From Tolypothrix bouteillei VB521301 (GTDB taxonomy: Bacteria > Cyanobacteriota > Cyanobacteriia > Cyanobacteriales > Nostocaceae), in the NCBI RefSeq assembly GCF_000760695.4, contig NZ_JHEG04000001.1, forward strand, positions 7,402,478 to 7,466,477: a stretch of DNA of 64,000 nt, in the 5' to 3' direction. Positions within the stretch are counted from its first letter, which is position 1; every line of letters begins with the position of its first letter. Both the position numbers and the translations under genes were made by a program. Below, in pieces: positions 8,311-16,759 of this stretch. The notes beneath the pieces are model-generated. The model worked only from the letters and a program-made list of their open reading frames with translations. It was not told the origin of the DNA and did no database searches.

Positions 8311-9528
8311 ATGACAAGAAATGCTTGTGGCAAAACGAAATTGCTCATTCAATGGTTTGGAATTGTCATGCTTGTAGCCATTGCAATTATATTTTTCAAC
8401 CTTGATATAAGTTCCATCGCTTCAATTCCATTTGCAGACAAACAGCAAATTGCCCTCGCTCAAAATGATGAGAATAACGAGTACTACATTATTAAGGACG
8501 AAAATCTCAAGTTTACACATTCATCAGTTAAAGGAGATTTTCGCATTCACGCGCTCAATGGAGGATTTTGCGTTGCATGGAAGGAGTTTATTGTCGCTAG
8601 AGACATGGAGGGGCGCAAACTCTGGGATATCAAGGGGTTTGGTCGCGCTGTTGCTATCAGTCCGGATGGCAAACGTGGCATTACTAGCAATGGTAAAACT
8701 TTTATGTTTTTCGATACAAAATCGGGTAAGCCCGTTCAACCAATTCAAGATTTTCCAGAGCCAAGTACTGTAAAATCTGCTTCGGTACAAGATGATTGGT
8801 TTTTTCATGACTTAATTTGGTTGAAATCGGGGCAAATTATTGCCTGGTCGAGCGATGCGATCGCTATTTTGGATGAGTCGGGTACAGTCAAAAAACTGCT
8901 GACTAAAGCAGATTTAAATCGTCTTGGTATCGAATTTCTCAGTGGTATTGCTCCCGATCCGAGCGACCAAAGCATTTTAATAGCTTTTGGTGGAAATAGT
9001 GGAAATCTTATCAAGTTTAAACCCGATACCTTAAAAATTATTGCACAAAAGACCAATCTGAGAAACTCACAAATGTTTTTCTCTCTTGATGGAGAAACTC
9101 TCATTTTAGAAACTATGGAGGGAGTCGCATTAAGATCGGCACGTTCGCTTAACGAAACGTTTAGCGCTACAGATTTTGGTTACAGTGGCGTAAAACGCAG
9201 CTCGCGCAGGAATGAAACCGCATGGGTGGAATGGACGCGGTTGTCTGACCTTAGTCCGAACAGTCGCTATCTCCTTGCTATTGATGGTAGCGGTCAATTG
9301 TGGTGCTTTGATACTAAAAAACCAAGCGCTACTAATGTTGTACGCGTGTTCGAGCGATCGCTGTTAAATTATGTATACGATGTGATGTGGACAAGCGATC
9401 GCGAATTTATTGCTATTCTCAATCAAGGCGGTGTTATCAAAATGAGTGTGAACGGAACGAAGCTTGAGTTTGTAAAGAATGATTTTGAGCCATCGCAGAA
9501 TTTATGGATAGAATCTAGTGACTATTAA
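8311..9528 (+). CDS. Exported beta-propeller-like hypothetical protein
   Basis: A 405-residue protein with an N-terminal hydrophobic segment (about 12-30) that is either a signal peptide or a membrane anchor. The rest has recurring beta-rich blades with loose WD/quinoprotein-like phrases (RAVAISPDGKRGITSNGKT, DLSPNSRYLLAIDGSGQLWCFD). No catalytic motif is seen. It precedes a WD40-only gene by 186 bp on the same strand, so the two may work together, but a shared operon is not proven. Function unknown. It could equally be described as a degenerate WD40 protein located outside the cytoplasmic membrane. Confidence 0.7.
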   Translation: MTRNACGKTKLLIQWFGIVMLVAIAIIFFNLDISSIASIPFADKQQIALAQNDENNEYYIIKDENLKFTHSSVKGDFRIHALNGGFCVAWKEFIVARDMEGRKLWDIKGFGRAVAISPDGKRGITSNGKTFMFFDTKSGKPVQPIQDFPEPSTVKSASVQDDWFFHDLIWLKSGQIIAWSSDAIAILDESGTVKKLLTKADLNRLGIEFLSGIAPDPSDQSILIAFGGNSGNLIKFKPDTLKIIAQKTNLRNSQMFFSLDGETLILETMEGVALRSARSLNETFSATDFGYSGVKRSSRRNETAWVEWTRLSDLSPNSRYLLAIDGSGQLWCFDTKKPSATNVVRVFERSLLNYVYDVMWTSDREFIAILNQGGVIKMSVNGTKLEFVKNDFEPSQNLWIESSDY

Positions 9529-9714
9529 TTGCAACCACGATCGCGAATAGCGCCTGTAGAAACGTTCCATACTACCCCCTAAATCAAACAGCAACATTTA
9601 TATCTGAGCATTCAATGTACTAAACTCTACAAGAATCAGAAATGCGCCCTCAAAATGCATTCAGTATATTTACTGTAAACTAAAGTATAGTTTTGAGCTA
9701 ATATCTACTATGAT

Positions 9715-11817
9715 ATGGGAATCATTACATCACGAGCGCGAGCTGTTTTAGAAAAGATGCTGGCACCCCAATTATTGCCTCGAATCGTTCCATCACCACC
9801 AATAGCTCCATTAGTATGCTGGCGTCCTCACAAATCTCTAGTACATGGAATTGCCTGTATGCCTGACGGAGATACAATCGTCACCGCTGGTGAAGACACT
9901 CAACTGCTTGTCTTGTCAATCCGCAGTGGTGAGGTTCTGCACCGTTTGGAGGGTCATCACGGACCTGTCAACTCGCTGACGCTAACACCTTCAAAGCAAC
10001 GACTTATTACTGGGGGCGATGATACAACGGTGCGAGTGTGGGATACCTTGACCTGGAGACTGCTTTATACGCTTGAAGGTCATTCCGAATACGTGCGTAG
10101 TGTCGCTGCCACTGACACTATAGCCGTATCCGGTGGAGAGGACGAACGGCTGTGCGTTTGGGATATCGAGCGCGGGATGCTTCTACACGAGAAGATGGAA
10201 CACCCAGAAAACGTCATGACCGTTGCTATATCCCCTGACGGGCATTTCGCCGCATCAGCATCTCTGGACAACGCCTTACGGTTGTGGAATCTCCACACAG
10301 GGCAGTTAGAACGGGTATTCTACAACGCGGAAGCTATGGTCACGTGGGTGAGAGGCGGTCTTTACCTGGCATCGAATAGAAACAACGTTCCTCATAAAAA
10401 TACACCACGAGGGCTTTGCTTTACCTCCGATAGCTTAAGCTTGTTGTCTGCAGATCGGGAAGTGTTACTCTGGAACATATTCACGGGCGAGAAGCGCGAG
10501 ATTGTACCTTTATCCGAGCAAATTACCCAAGCCCTTTGTCTGCATCCGATTGCCAAAACCCTCGCGCTCGCTTTTTACTCCAATTCATTACAAATATGGA
10601 ACAGTGGAACATCCAAACGTTTGGCTGTTCTGGATGTGGGTGGGGAGGAGCATACAGCGATCGCTTTTATAGATGACAGTTCTAAACTGCTCTCCGGTAC
10701 CCGTTCAGGCGAAGTTTTCTTGTGGGCTTTACCCTCAAGCGAAACCTTTAATGAAGGCAATCACCCCAGTCCAGTCCGTCAAACTATCATCACTATACGT
10801 AGCGACGGCACACCTATCGCTGCTTCTGCCGATAATAAAGGGGGTATCAGGCTGTGGGATTTTCTGAAGAATAAGCTGGTGGCATCGATAGATTCTCATC
10901 CCACAGACTGGGAGTGCCACATTGCCTTTTCCAGAGATGGAACAACGCTGGTTTCTTCTACAGACGAGGGAAAATTGAATATTTGGGACACAACAACAGG
11001 TCAGTTGGTGCGAACAATATCGCCTAATTTTGACCGTCCGAGGTCAATATCAAGTCTGCAAATGTTAGACGAACAGCACGCTGTGGTAGGAAGTGGCGAC
11101 CATCTGATTTTATACGACATCAGTGGTGAAAGCTTACCCGTAGTATTTGAAGGACGCACGGGATTGGTGAGTGATATTCAAGTATCAACAAATCATCAAT
11201 TAGCGTTCAATCTTGCGTACTTCAATCCGGACCCAAATGATGATAGTTGGGACAATAATGTTAATCAGTTACAGTGCTGGGATTTGCACCAACATCGTCT
11301 TCTTTGGACGCAAACTGCTAAAAAATTAGGAGATCGAAGCCTACATTTTGGCTTTATTGCAGTTGCACCCGATGGCAATAAATTAGTAACGCTGTCTCAT
11401 AAAGTTAAGAGAAAAATAGCTATTTGGGATGCCAAAACTGGTTTACAGCAAGGAAGTTTGGATATTCCTGGCGACTGGGTTATGTCGGCGCAATTTGTTG
11501 ACGATCGCGTCATGGTTTTGGTTTCTGGAAGTAAGAAAGGTACGTTTTTGTGTCGCATCAATATTGAAACCAAACAAGTTTTAGACACCGCTCAATTTCA
11601 TCTAAAAGACTTGCGTTCTGTCAGTATTGCAGAAGACGGTCAAACCGTTTTAGTTGCCTCCGAACGCTCGTTACAATCAATTAACACTGCGTCCAAGACA
11701 GTCGAGGATACATACAATGGGTACGCAATCTTCTATCAGTGCGCCCTTTCATGCGATGGACGTTATGCGATCGCTGGTGATTCTAGCGGTGGAGTTCACC
11801 TGTTAGCAAGGGCTTAG
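9715..11817 (+). CDS. WD40-repeat protein without effector domain
   Basis: 700 residues made almost entirely of WD40 blades. Clear examples include GHHGPVNSLTLTPSKQRLITGGDDTT ending VRVWD, GHSEYVRSVAA, VMTVAISPDGHFAASASLDN and CHIAFSRDGTTLVSS. The count suggests two seven-bladed propellers. No kinase, NB-ARC or caspase-like domain is attached, unlike many cyanobacterial WD40 proteins, and no signal peptide is evident. It probably serves as a protein-binding scaffold in the cytoplasm. The stop codon is followed after three bases by the next gene, so the two are very likely co-transcribed and may form a complex. Confidence 0.88.
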   Translation: MGIITSRARAVLEKMLAPQLLPRIVPSPPIAPLVCWRPHKSLVHGIACMPDGDTIVTAGEDTQLLVLSIRSGEVLHRLEGHHGPVNSLTLTPSKQRLITGGDDTTVRVWDTLTWRLLYTLEGHSEYVRSVAATDTIAVSGGEDERLCVWDIERGMLLHEKMEHPENVMTVAISPDGHFAASASLDNALRLWNLHTGQLERVFYNAEAMVTWVRGGLYLASNRNNVPHKNTPRGLCFTSDSLSLLSADREVLLWNIFTGEKREIVPLSEQITQALCLHPIAKTLALAFYSNSLQIWNSGTSKRLAVLDVGGEEHTAIAFIDDSSKLLSGTRSGEVFLWALPSSETFNEGNHPSPVRQTIITIRSDGTPIAASADNKGGIRLWDFLKNKLVASIDSHPTDWECHIAFSRDGTTLVSSTDEGKLNIWDTTTGQLVRTISPNFDRPRSISSLQMLDEQHAVVGSGDHLILYDISGESLPVVFEGRTGLVSDIQVSTNHQLAFNLAYFNPDPNDDSWDNNVNQLQCWDLHQHRLLWTQTAKKLGDRSLHFGFIAVAPDGNKLVTLSHKVKRKIAIWDAKTGLQQGSLDIPGDWVMSAQFVDDRVMVLVSGSKKGTFLCRINIETKQVLDTAQFHLKDLRSVSIAEDGQTVLVASERSLQSINTASKTVEDTYNGYAIFYQCALSCDGRYAIAGDSSGGVHLLARA

Positions 11818-11820
11818 TGA

Positions 11821-12753
11821 ATGAGTATTCGTACCAATCGCAGAAAGGGTGAGCGTTGCAATGAGAAAAATCTCGATATTATGACAGCACAGACATTTTT
11901 CTACCGCTATTTAGCAGGCGATCGCGAAAGTGTTTGGAAGGAACTTCAAGCATTGGGTGAAATCGTTGAGCCTTCTTTAAAGGCTGATGCTTTAGCCGTT
12001 GCACGCGAGACTATGAGGCGTGCCAAACTCAATTTAGAGATAATAGTACATCGGCTCAAGAAATTAGGTTTTGAATTTTCACAGCCAGAGCAGGTGATTG
12101 TTCCAGTTCAATCCCAGACCTTACAACTGTTAGATGATGTTGAACAACAATGGGGAACACTACCCTTTTCTGTTCGTGCTTGGTATGAATGTATTCATTC
12201 AGTCGAACTGTTTGCATCAAAACCAATATCAAAAGATTTAATTGAGTCACTTGAGCCAACTGCGATCGCGCTAAGCTTTTCTAGTTGCTCAAATCTGTCT
12301 GATGACTTAGATGACACGGATGAACTTCGTTGGTATATACAAGGAATGACCTTTTTGAGTTTAGAAGAAAGCTTGACAAAGGTTTTGGAGTCAAAAGAAA
12401 AGTTTAGGCAAGATTGGAGAGAAGGAAAGGTCGATGACTGGACTCGCAACTATTGCCTTCAAAACAAAATAGATCCAGAGGTTTTGACTGTAGACTTCTT
12501 ACCAGTTGGTATGTCTATGAGTACTTGTGAGCCAATGGGGTTTGAGGTTGGTATGGCTAAAGCAGACTGTACTATAGCTGACGACGGTGATGAAATGGGA
12601 TTTGTTGATTTCCTTAGGGAGCGCTTACTTTTGGGAGGATTACTACACGGACACTGCGCCAAGAATCACCTCTACGACTACCTGTATATTGGCAAAATGC
12701 CCAATCACCTTCAAATAACTTCTGAGGTTTTTGAAGAATTATTATTATTTTAG
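11821..12753 (+). CDS. Uncharacterised protein co-transcribed with WD40 protein
   Basis: 310 residues from the ATG at 11821; an internal ATG at 11881 (MTAQTFFYRYLAGDRESVW) may be the true start, because the first 20 residues look atypical. Features include TMRRAKLNLEIIVHRLKKLG followed by FEF, and WGTLPFSVRAWYECIHSV. As far as I recall, these two phrases recur in a family of bacterial hypothetical proteins of unknown role. The C-terminal half contains FLRERLLLGGLLHG and is acidic. No enzyme motif is visible. It lies 3 bp after the WD40 gene, so a shared function is likely. A role as an immunity-type or scaffold-associated protein is only a guess. Confidence 0.6.
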   Translation: MSIRTNRRKGERCNEKNLDIMTAQTFFYRYLAGDRESVWKELQALGEIVEPSLKADALAVARETMRRAKLNLEIIVHRLKKLGFEFSQPEQVIVPVQSQTLQLLDDVEQQWGTLPFSVRAWYECIHSVELFASKPISKDLIESLEPTAIALSFSSCSNLSDDLDDTDELRWYIQGMTFLSLEESLTKVLESKEKFRQDWREGKVDDWTRNYCLQNKIDPEVLTVDFLPVGMSMSTCEPMGFEVGMAKADCTIADDGDEMGFVDFLRERLLLGGLLHGHCAKNHLYDYLYIGKMPNHLQITSEVFEELLLF

Positions 12754-12805
12754 TTAAGTTTAGCAAAGCTTGGCTGTTGCAACCAATATGTGAGGAATAT
12801 TTAGA

Positions 12806-12937
12806 TCATTCCAATAAAAAATTATTCACTTCTGCCATTTCAATATCTTCTGCGGCGTAGGTAATTCTAACTCTACCTTGACCCAGAATATCGATAATTC
12901 GATACCGTTGTGCAATTATATCTCCTATCTGATGCAT
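12806..12937 (-). pseudogene. Remnant of Ser/Thr protein kinase N-terminus
   Basis: Forty-three codons from ATG 12937 read MHQIGDIIAQRYRIIDILGQ, GRVRITYAAEDIEMAEVNN and end at TGA 12806-12808. This is the start of a Hanks-type kinase (RYRI-x-x-LGQGGFGITYLAED in intact cyanobacterial genes). The glycine loop is damaged (GQGRVR) and nothing of the catalytic core follows. The rest of 12754-13156 holds no gene I can support. Confidence 0.6.
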
Positions 12938-13156
12938 CCTACCTTGCCAGCAAATGTTTAAACTAAACTTTAGCTATTTTAGTAAAGTTGATTTTAAATG
13001 CCAGGAGTATTCTTTCTGAGAAATGATGAAGAAATCTTTAATGCGATCGCACTTCACGTGTATACCTCTCCCCTAGTTTTCCCCGATTTCTTCTTAAACT
13101 ATCAATGAGTTTTAATCCAGTAATTTTAACTAAGTCTAAGTTTTGAATATTCTATT

Positions 13157-13618
13157 ATGGATGAAGATGTCAAATTCTTTCGTATGTTTGGTTCAATATT
13201 TGCTGGTATTGGTAGCATATTTGCTGTCACGGGTATAATTATTGGCATAAGTACTCGTTCCTTCGTAGCCTCATCAGTACTAACACAAGGGAAAATTATC
13301 GCGTTGGTGGAACGTTTATCAACAGATAGCGACGGTGACTCTTCTTTTGTTTACTATCCAGTCGTGAGATTTACCACCAATGCTGGTGAACCAACAGTTT
13401 TTGAAGCAAACGCAGGTAGCAACCCACCAGCATTTACTCTAGGTCAGCAAGTAGAAGTGCTGTACAGTCCTCAAAACCCAAAGGAAGCGAGGATTGATTC
13501 TTGGCTCGAATTATGGTTGTTTCCAACCATCTTTACCAGTATAGGTTTAATTTTTGTGTTGATTGGAGGAATTGTACTTATCAAGTCATTCCCCCGTTTG
13601 ATGAGTTTTAAGCCATGA
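13157..13618 (+). CDS. DUF3592 membrane protein
   Basis: A 153-residue protein with a transmembrane segment at each end (about 10-30 and 120-143) and a beta-rich central part. The middle has the DUF3592 pattern: GKIIALV, YYPVVRFTTNAGEPTVFEA, GSNPPAFTLGQQVEVLYSP and NPKEARIDSW. The domain lies between two membrane helices, probably outside the cytoplasm. Its biochemical role is unknown across the family. The gene stands alone. Confidence 0.85.
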   Translation: MDEDVKFFRMFGSIFAGIGSIFAVTGIIIGISTRSFVASSVLTQGKIIALVERLSTDSDGDSSFVYYPVVRFTTNAGEPTVFEANAGSNPPAFTLGQQVEVLYSPQNPKEARIDSWLELWLFPTIFTSIGLIFVLIGGIVLIKSFPRLMSFKP

Positions 13619-13744
13619 AAACTTCTGTTTCTACAAAACTGGTATCGGGTAACACAACTTGCAAAAGCTTTAAATCTCATTCATCCCCATCGCAAGACGG
13701 ATGAGATAGCCCTAACGGCTTGATTAAATTAATTAGCCTTACTT

Positions 13745-13809
13745 CCAATGGCACCACTCACAGGATGCAGTCAGAAACTCTCATTGTGAATGGTGAGATC
13801 TGCCATTGG
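13745..13809. repeat. Interrupted inverted repeat upstream of the SDR gene
   Basis: CCAATGGCA (13745-13753) and TGCCATTGG (13801-13809) are perfect complements. Inside them, ACCACTCACA and TGTGAATGGTG add a second, imperfect set of pairs. It lies about 110 bp before the SDR start codon. It could be an RNA hairpin or a decayed mobile repeat; function is unknown. Confidence 0.5.
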
Positions 13810-13917
13810 TTGCTTGTGAGAAGCCAATGAAAGCGTTGACACAAGAAAGTGTATTGACTGTTAGATAACTTCCCCAAAGTTGTTAGAAATTAGCAAACCA
13901 AAAACGGTGAAAACATT

Positions 13918-14775
13918 ATGACTCAAACACAAGAATTACAACCGCCTCAACATCAGAATCCGCCTGGAAGAGAAGGCGAAATGACGCCAAAGCCCCAGTC
14001 TCAAAATCCTCAATACAAAGGAAGCAGCAAGCTAGAAGGTAAAGTAGCGCTAATTACAGGTGCGGATAGCGGTATTGGTCGCGCAACAGCAATCCTCTTT
14101 GCTAGAGAAGGGGCGGATGTGGCTGTTGTTTATCTGAGCGAACAGCAGGATGCAGAAGAAACCAAGCGTTTGGTAGAAGCTGAAGGTAGGCGTTGTCTGT
14201 TGATTAAGGGAGATGTTGGTGGCGAACCGTTCTGTCAGGAAGCTGTACAGCAAACTGTTAATCAACTCGGACATCTGGATATTCTCATTAATAATGCTGC
14301 AGAACAGCATCCACAACAGAGTATTGAAGACATCTCAGCCGAGCAATTGGAGCGGACTTTTCGCACCAATATCTTTGGTATGTTCTTTATAACTAAAGCA
14401 GCACTACCACATCTTAAAGAAGGTAGCGCTATTATCAATACCACTTCAGTCACCGCCTATAAAGGCAACCCCCAGCTGCTGGATTATTCCGCGACTAAGG
14501 GCGCGATCGTTGCTTTCACTCGTTCTCTATCACAATCCTTGGTTGAGAAAGGTATTCGAGTCAATGGTGTAGCTCCCGGTCCTATCTGGACTCCCTTGAT
14601 TCCCTCCACTTTTCCAGAAGATAAAGTCAAGAGCTTTGGCGCTCAAGTTCCCATGCAAAGAGCCGGACAACCAGAAGAAGTAGCACCTTGTTATGTGTTC
14701 CTGGCATCTCATGACTCTTCTTATATGTCAGGTCAAATTCTGCATCCTAACGGTGGCGAAGTTGTCAACGCCTAG
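13918..14775 (+). CDS. SDR-family NAD(P)-dependent oxidoreductase
   Basis: A 285-residue classical short-chain dehydrogenase. The first about 38 residues form a Pro/Gln-rich extension seen in the YhdF/YghA-like subgroup. The Rossmann motif TGADSGIG is at 47-54, NNAA at 125-128, and the catalytic set is Ser177 with Tyr190-x-x-x-Lys194 (YSATK). PGPIWTPL and GQILHPNGG complete the C-terminus. Related stress-induced enzymes use glucose or small aldehydes/alcohols, but the substrate here is unknown. Single gene, followed by a strong terminator. Cytoplasmic. Confidence 0.92.
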   Translation: MTQTQELQPPQHQNPPGREGEMTPKPQSQNPQYKGSSKLEGKVALITGADSGIGRATAILFAREGADVAVVYLSEQQDAEETKRLVEAEGRRCLLIKGDVGGEPFCQEAVQQTVNQLGHLDILINNAAEQHPQQSIEDISAEQLERTFRTNIFGMFFITKAALPHLKEGSAIINTTSVTAYKGNPQLLDYSATKGAIVAFTRSLSQSLVEKGIRVNGVAPGPIWTPLIPSTFPEDKVKSFGAQVPMQRAGQPEEVAPCYVFLASHDSSYMSGQILHPNGGEVVNA

Positions 14776-14809
14776 TCATTTTATCTTGGTCGTTACTATC
14801 TTTTTCTCA

Positions 14810-14841
14810 AAGCTTCTGAGATATCTCAGAAGCTTTTTTAT
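14810..14841 (+). terminator. Rho-independent terminator of the SDR gene
   Basis: A perfect 26-bp palindrome AAGCTTCTGAGAT/ATCTCAGAAGCTT (14810-14835) is followed by a run of T. It lies 34 bp after the SDR stop codon. Confidence 0.9.
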
Positions 14842-14979
14842 ACTTGCAATGTAAAAAACCCCCGATACAACCAGGGGTGAATGCAAACTCAGATTTGCTC
14901 CTCTTGTCTATTTTGCTAGCGAGCAAATTATTAAACCTCACTCAGAAGATATAGCCATATTATTGTAATTTTATATACA

Positions 14980-15129
14980 TCATGGCATTGGATGAAAGAG
15001 AAGGTCTGGAAAAACGTAGTTAAACAAAGCCCAAGTCGTAAAAGCAACTGACACTGAAACAACAGCAAGAACTGGTGCTAGAGAAAGATACTGAAGAAAA
15101 TAGTTTGTTTGGTCGTTTCGCTTTTGCAT
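14980..15129 (-). CDS. psaJ: PsaJ-like photosystem I subunit (divergent paralogue)
   Basis: Forty-nine residues from ATG 15129 to TGA 14980-14982. A good AAGGAG lies 6 bases before the ATG. The order of features matches PsaJ: an N-terminal YLSLAPVLA, one membrane helix (about 18-38), then FNYVFPDLLFHPMP, corresponding to the usual NRFFPDLLFxP ending. The central helix (VVSVSVAFTTWAL) and the charged N-terminus (MQKRNDQTN) differ from standard PsaJ, and no psaF precedes it, so this is probably an additional, specialised copy. PsaJ is a small thylakoid membrane subunit next to PsaF at the edge of photosystem I. It is the last gene of a minus-strand cluster with a Ycf35-like gene. Confidence 0.72.
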   Translation of the reverse strand: MQKRNDQTNYFLQYLSLAPVLAVVSVSVAFTTWALFNYVFPDLLFHPMP

Positions 15130-15186
15130 GGAATACTCCTTAAAGAACTAATAACTATTAACTCAAGCGACCTCACTATAAAGCCA

Positions 15187-15540
15187 CTAACTTTGCACTA
15201 CTAACTTGACATTAGAATTTTGCAGACCGGGTTGTTTGATTTGGCTTAAGGTCTTATTAATTGCGTACTTTTGATTAATAGAATGAATAAGCTGGGCCTG
15301 ATTGTGTTTGATAGCAACACCCGGTATGTCAGCAATCAGATCGAAAGTTCCATCATTATTACGAGACCAGCCAAGGTCACATTCTCCATCAAGTACAGCC
15401 ACAATATCAGCAGAAACTCGCTGACCGTTAACGCCACGGACCGTACCATTTACGATCGCATGAAGGCCTAAATCGCGTAGCGTTGTTTTCAGAATTTCAA
15501 GATCGGTGAGTTTAGTGGGAAAACTACGAAAGTGAGACAC
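15187..15540 (-). CDS. DUF1257 / Ycf35-family protein
   Basis: 117 residues, matching the conserved cyanobacterial and plastid Ycf35 family over the whole length. Visible family phrases are MSHFRSFPTKLTDLEILK, LRDLG, VRGVNGQRVSADIVAVL, CDLGWSRNNDGTFDLIADI, INQKYAINKTL and PGLQNSNVKLVVQ. The family is widespread in oxygenic phototrophs and its function is not established. Its place 2 bp after a Cys-rich membrane protein gene and 57 bp before a PsaJ-like gene suggests a role linked to photosystem I or its iron-sulphur clusters; that is inference. Confidence 0.88.
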   Translation of the reverse strand: MSHFRSFPTKLTDLEILKTTLRDLGLHAIVNGTVRGVNGQRVSADIVAVLDGECDLGWSRNNDGTFDLIADIPGVAIKHNQAQLIHSINQKYAINKTLSQIKQPGLQNSNVKLVVQS

Positions 15541-15542
15541 GG

Positions 15543-15860
15543 TTATTTCCTCCTAGAAAAATTTGAGAAAAATGGCTTTTGGACAGGTTTATTCTTGACG
15601 CAAAAATCAGAACAATTGATTGCTTCTTCAGTTAAGGCAAAAATTGGGTGTATAGTACACTTAAGACGATAATCGCCTGTAAAAAATCGACAGTTTGAGC
15701 ATTGAATTTGATGCAACCGTTTGATAGTGGCAAATCCAATCCCTGCAGCCCGCCACATCGACCACAACATAAAGACAGTTAATACACAAATAGTTATAAA
15801 GCAAAGAAGGCTAATAACAGGCGGTAAAAGCTGAGTTTCAGAAGACAGTGGTTGAAACAT
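15543..15860 (-). CDS. Cys-rich single-span membrane protein, conserved hypothetical
   Basis: A 105-residue protein with one N-terminal membrane helix (about 13-35) followed by a cytoplasm- or stroma-facing domain with IQCSNCRFFTGDYRLKCTIHP and ALTEEAINCSDF. The cysteine spacing (CxxC, then two single Cys) could hold a metal or iron-sulphur cluster. I recall similar cyanobacterial proteins of unknown function with a C-x2-C-x-FFTGDYRLKC pattern. The start codon lacks a ribosome binding site, but a 15-codon reading frame ends two bases upstream, so translation may be coupled. First full-size gene of the cluster with the Ycf35 and PsaJ-like genes. Confidence 0.78.
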   Translation of the reverse strand: MFQPLSSETQLLPPVISLLCFITICVLTVFMLWSMWRAAGIGFATIKRLHQIQCSNCRFFTGDYRLKCTIHPIFALTEEAINCSDFCVKNKPVQKPFFSNFSRRK

Positions 15861-15862
15861 AA

Positions 15863-15910
15863 TTAGGCTTTAGCAACAAGAAAACTTTCAGTAGTTACTT
15901 GAATTGGCAT
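15863..15910 (-). CDS. Possible 15-codon leader peptide
   Basis: ATG 15910 to TAA 15863 reads MPIQVTTESFLVAKA. An AGGA sequence sits 9 bases before this ATG, whereas the next gene (ATG at 15860, two bases after this stop) has none. It could therefore be a translated leader or coupling peptide. It could also be chance. Confidence 0.3.
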   Translation of the reverse strand: MPIQVTTESFLVAKA

Positions 15911-15964
15911 TGTGAATGTTCCTAAACAAATCTCAATATTGATGTGATACATTCGATAGTAGTT

Positions 15965-16025
15965 ACCTTAAACACGACAATTCCCTGTCTGTAGATTTAA
16001 ACTACAGGCAACCTTAAGGACGATT
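15965..16025 (-). promoter_or_regulatory. Symmetric element upstream of the psaJ-like cluster
   Basis: CTGTAG-N7-CTACAG (15989-16007) is a perfect inverted repeat. It is flanked by two direct repeats of ACCTTAA(x)ACGA (around 15966 and 16011). It lies about 100-160 bp ahead of the first gene of the minus-strand cluster and is a candidate operator. No further features are supported in 15911-16211. Confidence 0.35.
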
Positions 16026-16211
16026 CTCTAGTTTAAAAGGTTGTATTCTGGAACACAATAAGCTAAGTGAACGCAAGAGAAAGGTTTTCAATGGGCTAGG
16101 TGAAATCGAATCTTCTAACTGGAGTGAAGAGGATGCTCCGGAGATTGAGTGAGTTATCTTTATACTTGTTGTCAAGTACAGAAATTATTACCGAACAATC
16201 ACGGTTAAATC

Positions 16212-16478
16212 TCAACACTGGATATTGTTCCAGTATTTTTGAATCATCTGTCTGTACATTTCAATCAGGTGTATATACGCTTTTGTAGCAGATGAGTGCC
16301 CTTGTAACGCCTGCACGAGCAAAGAAAGAATTTGGGTGTTCCCTTCCTCATTTAAAGTTTTAATTAATACACATATTTGTGACACTTCTCTAGAATACTT
16401 TAGGAATGTATAGTACTCTTCAAGAAACTCGCCATACTCAGGAGAAACAGACAGATAGTCTTGAGGATTGGGAAACAT
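16212..16478 (-). CDS. Hypothetical helical protein, 88 residues
   Basis: MFPNPQDYLSVSPEYGEFLE begins an acidic, mostly helical protein with segments such as EYYTFLKYSREVSQICVLI and LSLLVQALQGHSSATKAYI. No family is recognised. Composition and codon use look like a real gene. It is on the same strand as the psaJ-like cluster but more than 300 bp upstream, so it is probably separate. Confidence 0.5.
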   Translation of the reverse strand: MFPNPQDYLSVSPEYGEFLEEYYTFLKYSREVSQICVLIKTLNEEGNTQILSLLVQALQGHSSATKAYIHLIEMYRQMIQKYWNNIQC

Positions 16479-16759
16479 AACTGGTTTGTTTGTTGCTTCA
16501 TAACAAAGTGAGCACTTTTGTTTCTATAAAGCATCCCTCATTAGAATTAATGAAGATTGCGATTCGCTATAAAGATAGCTACAAAATAGGACTTTAGCAA
16601 AAAACTTTGTAGGGCTTTATACCATTTAGTAGAGGCAAGATGACTGAGTTTGAAATAGAAATTATGTATACCTCATAAATGCCTTCTACTCTCTGCTTTT
16701 CTTTAAGAAGAAACTTGTAAAGATGTGCCATATTTTACACAATTTTTTGGAATCAAACA

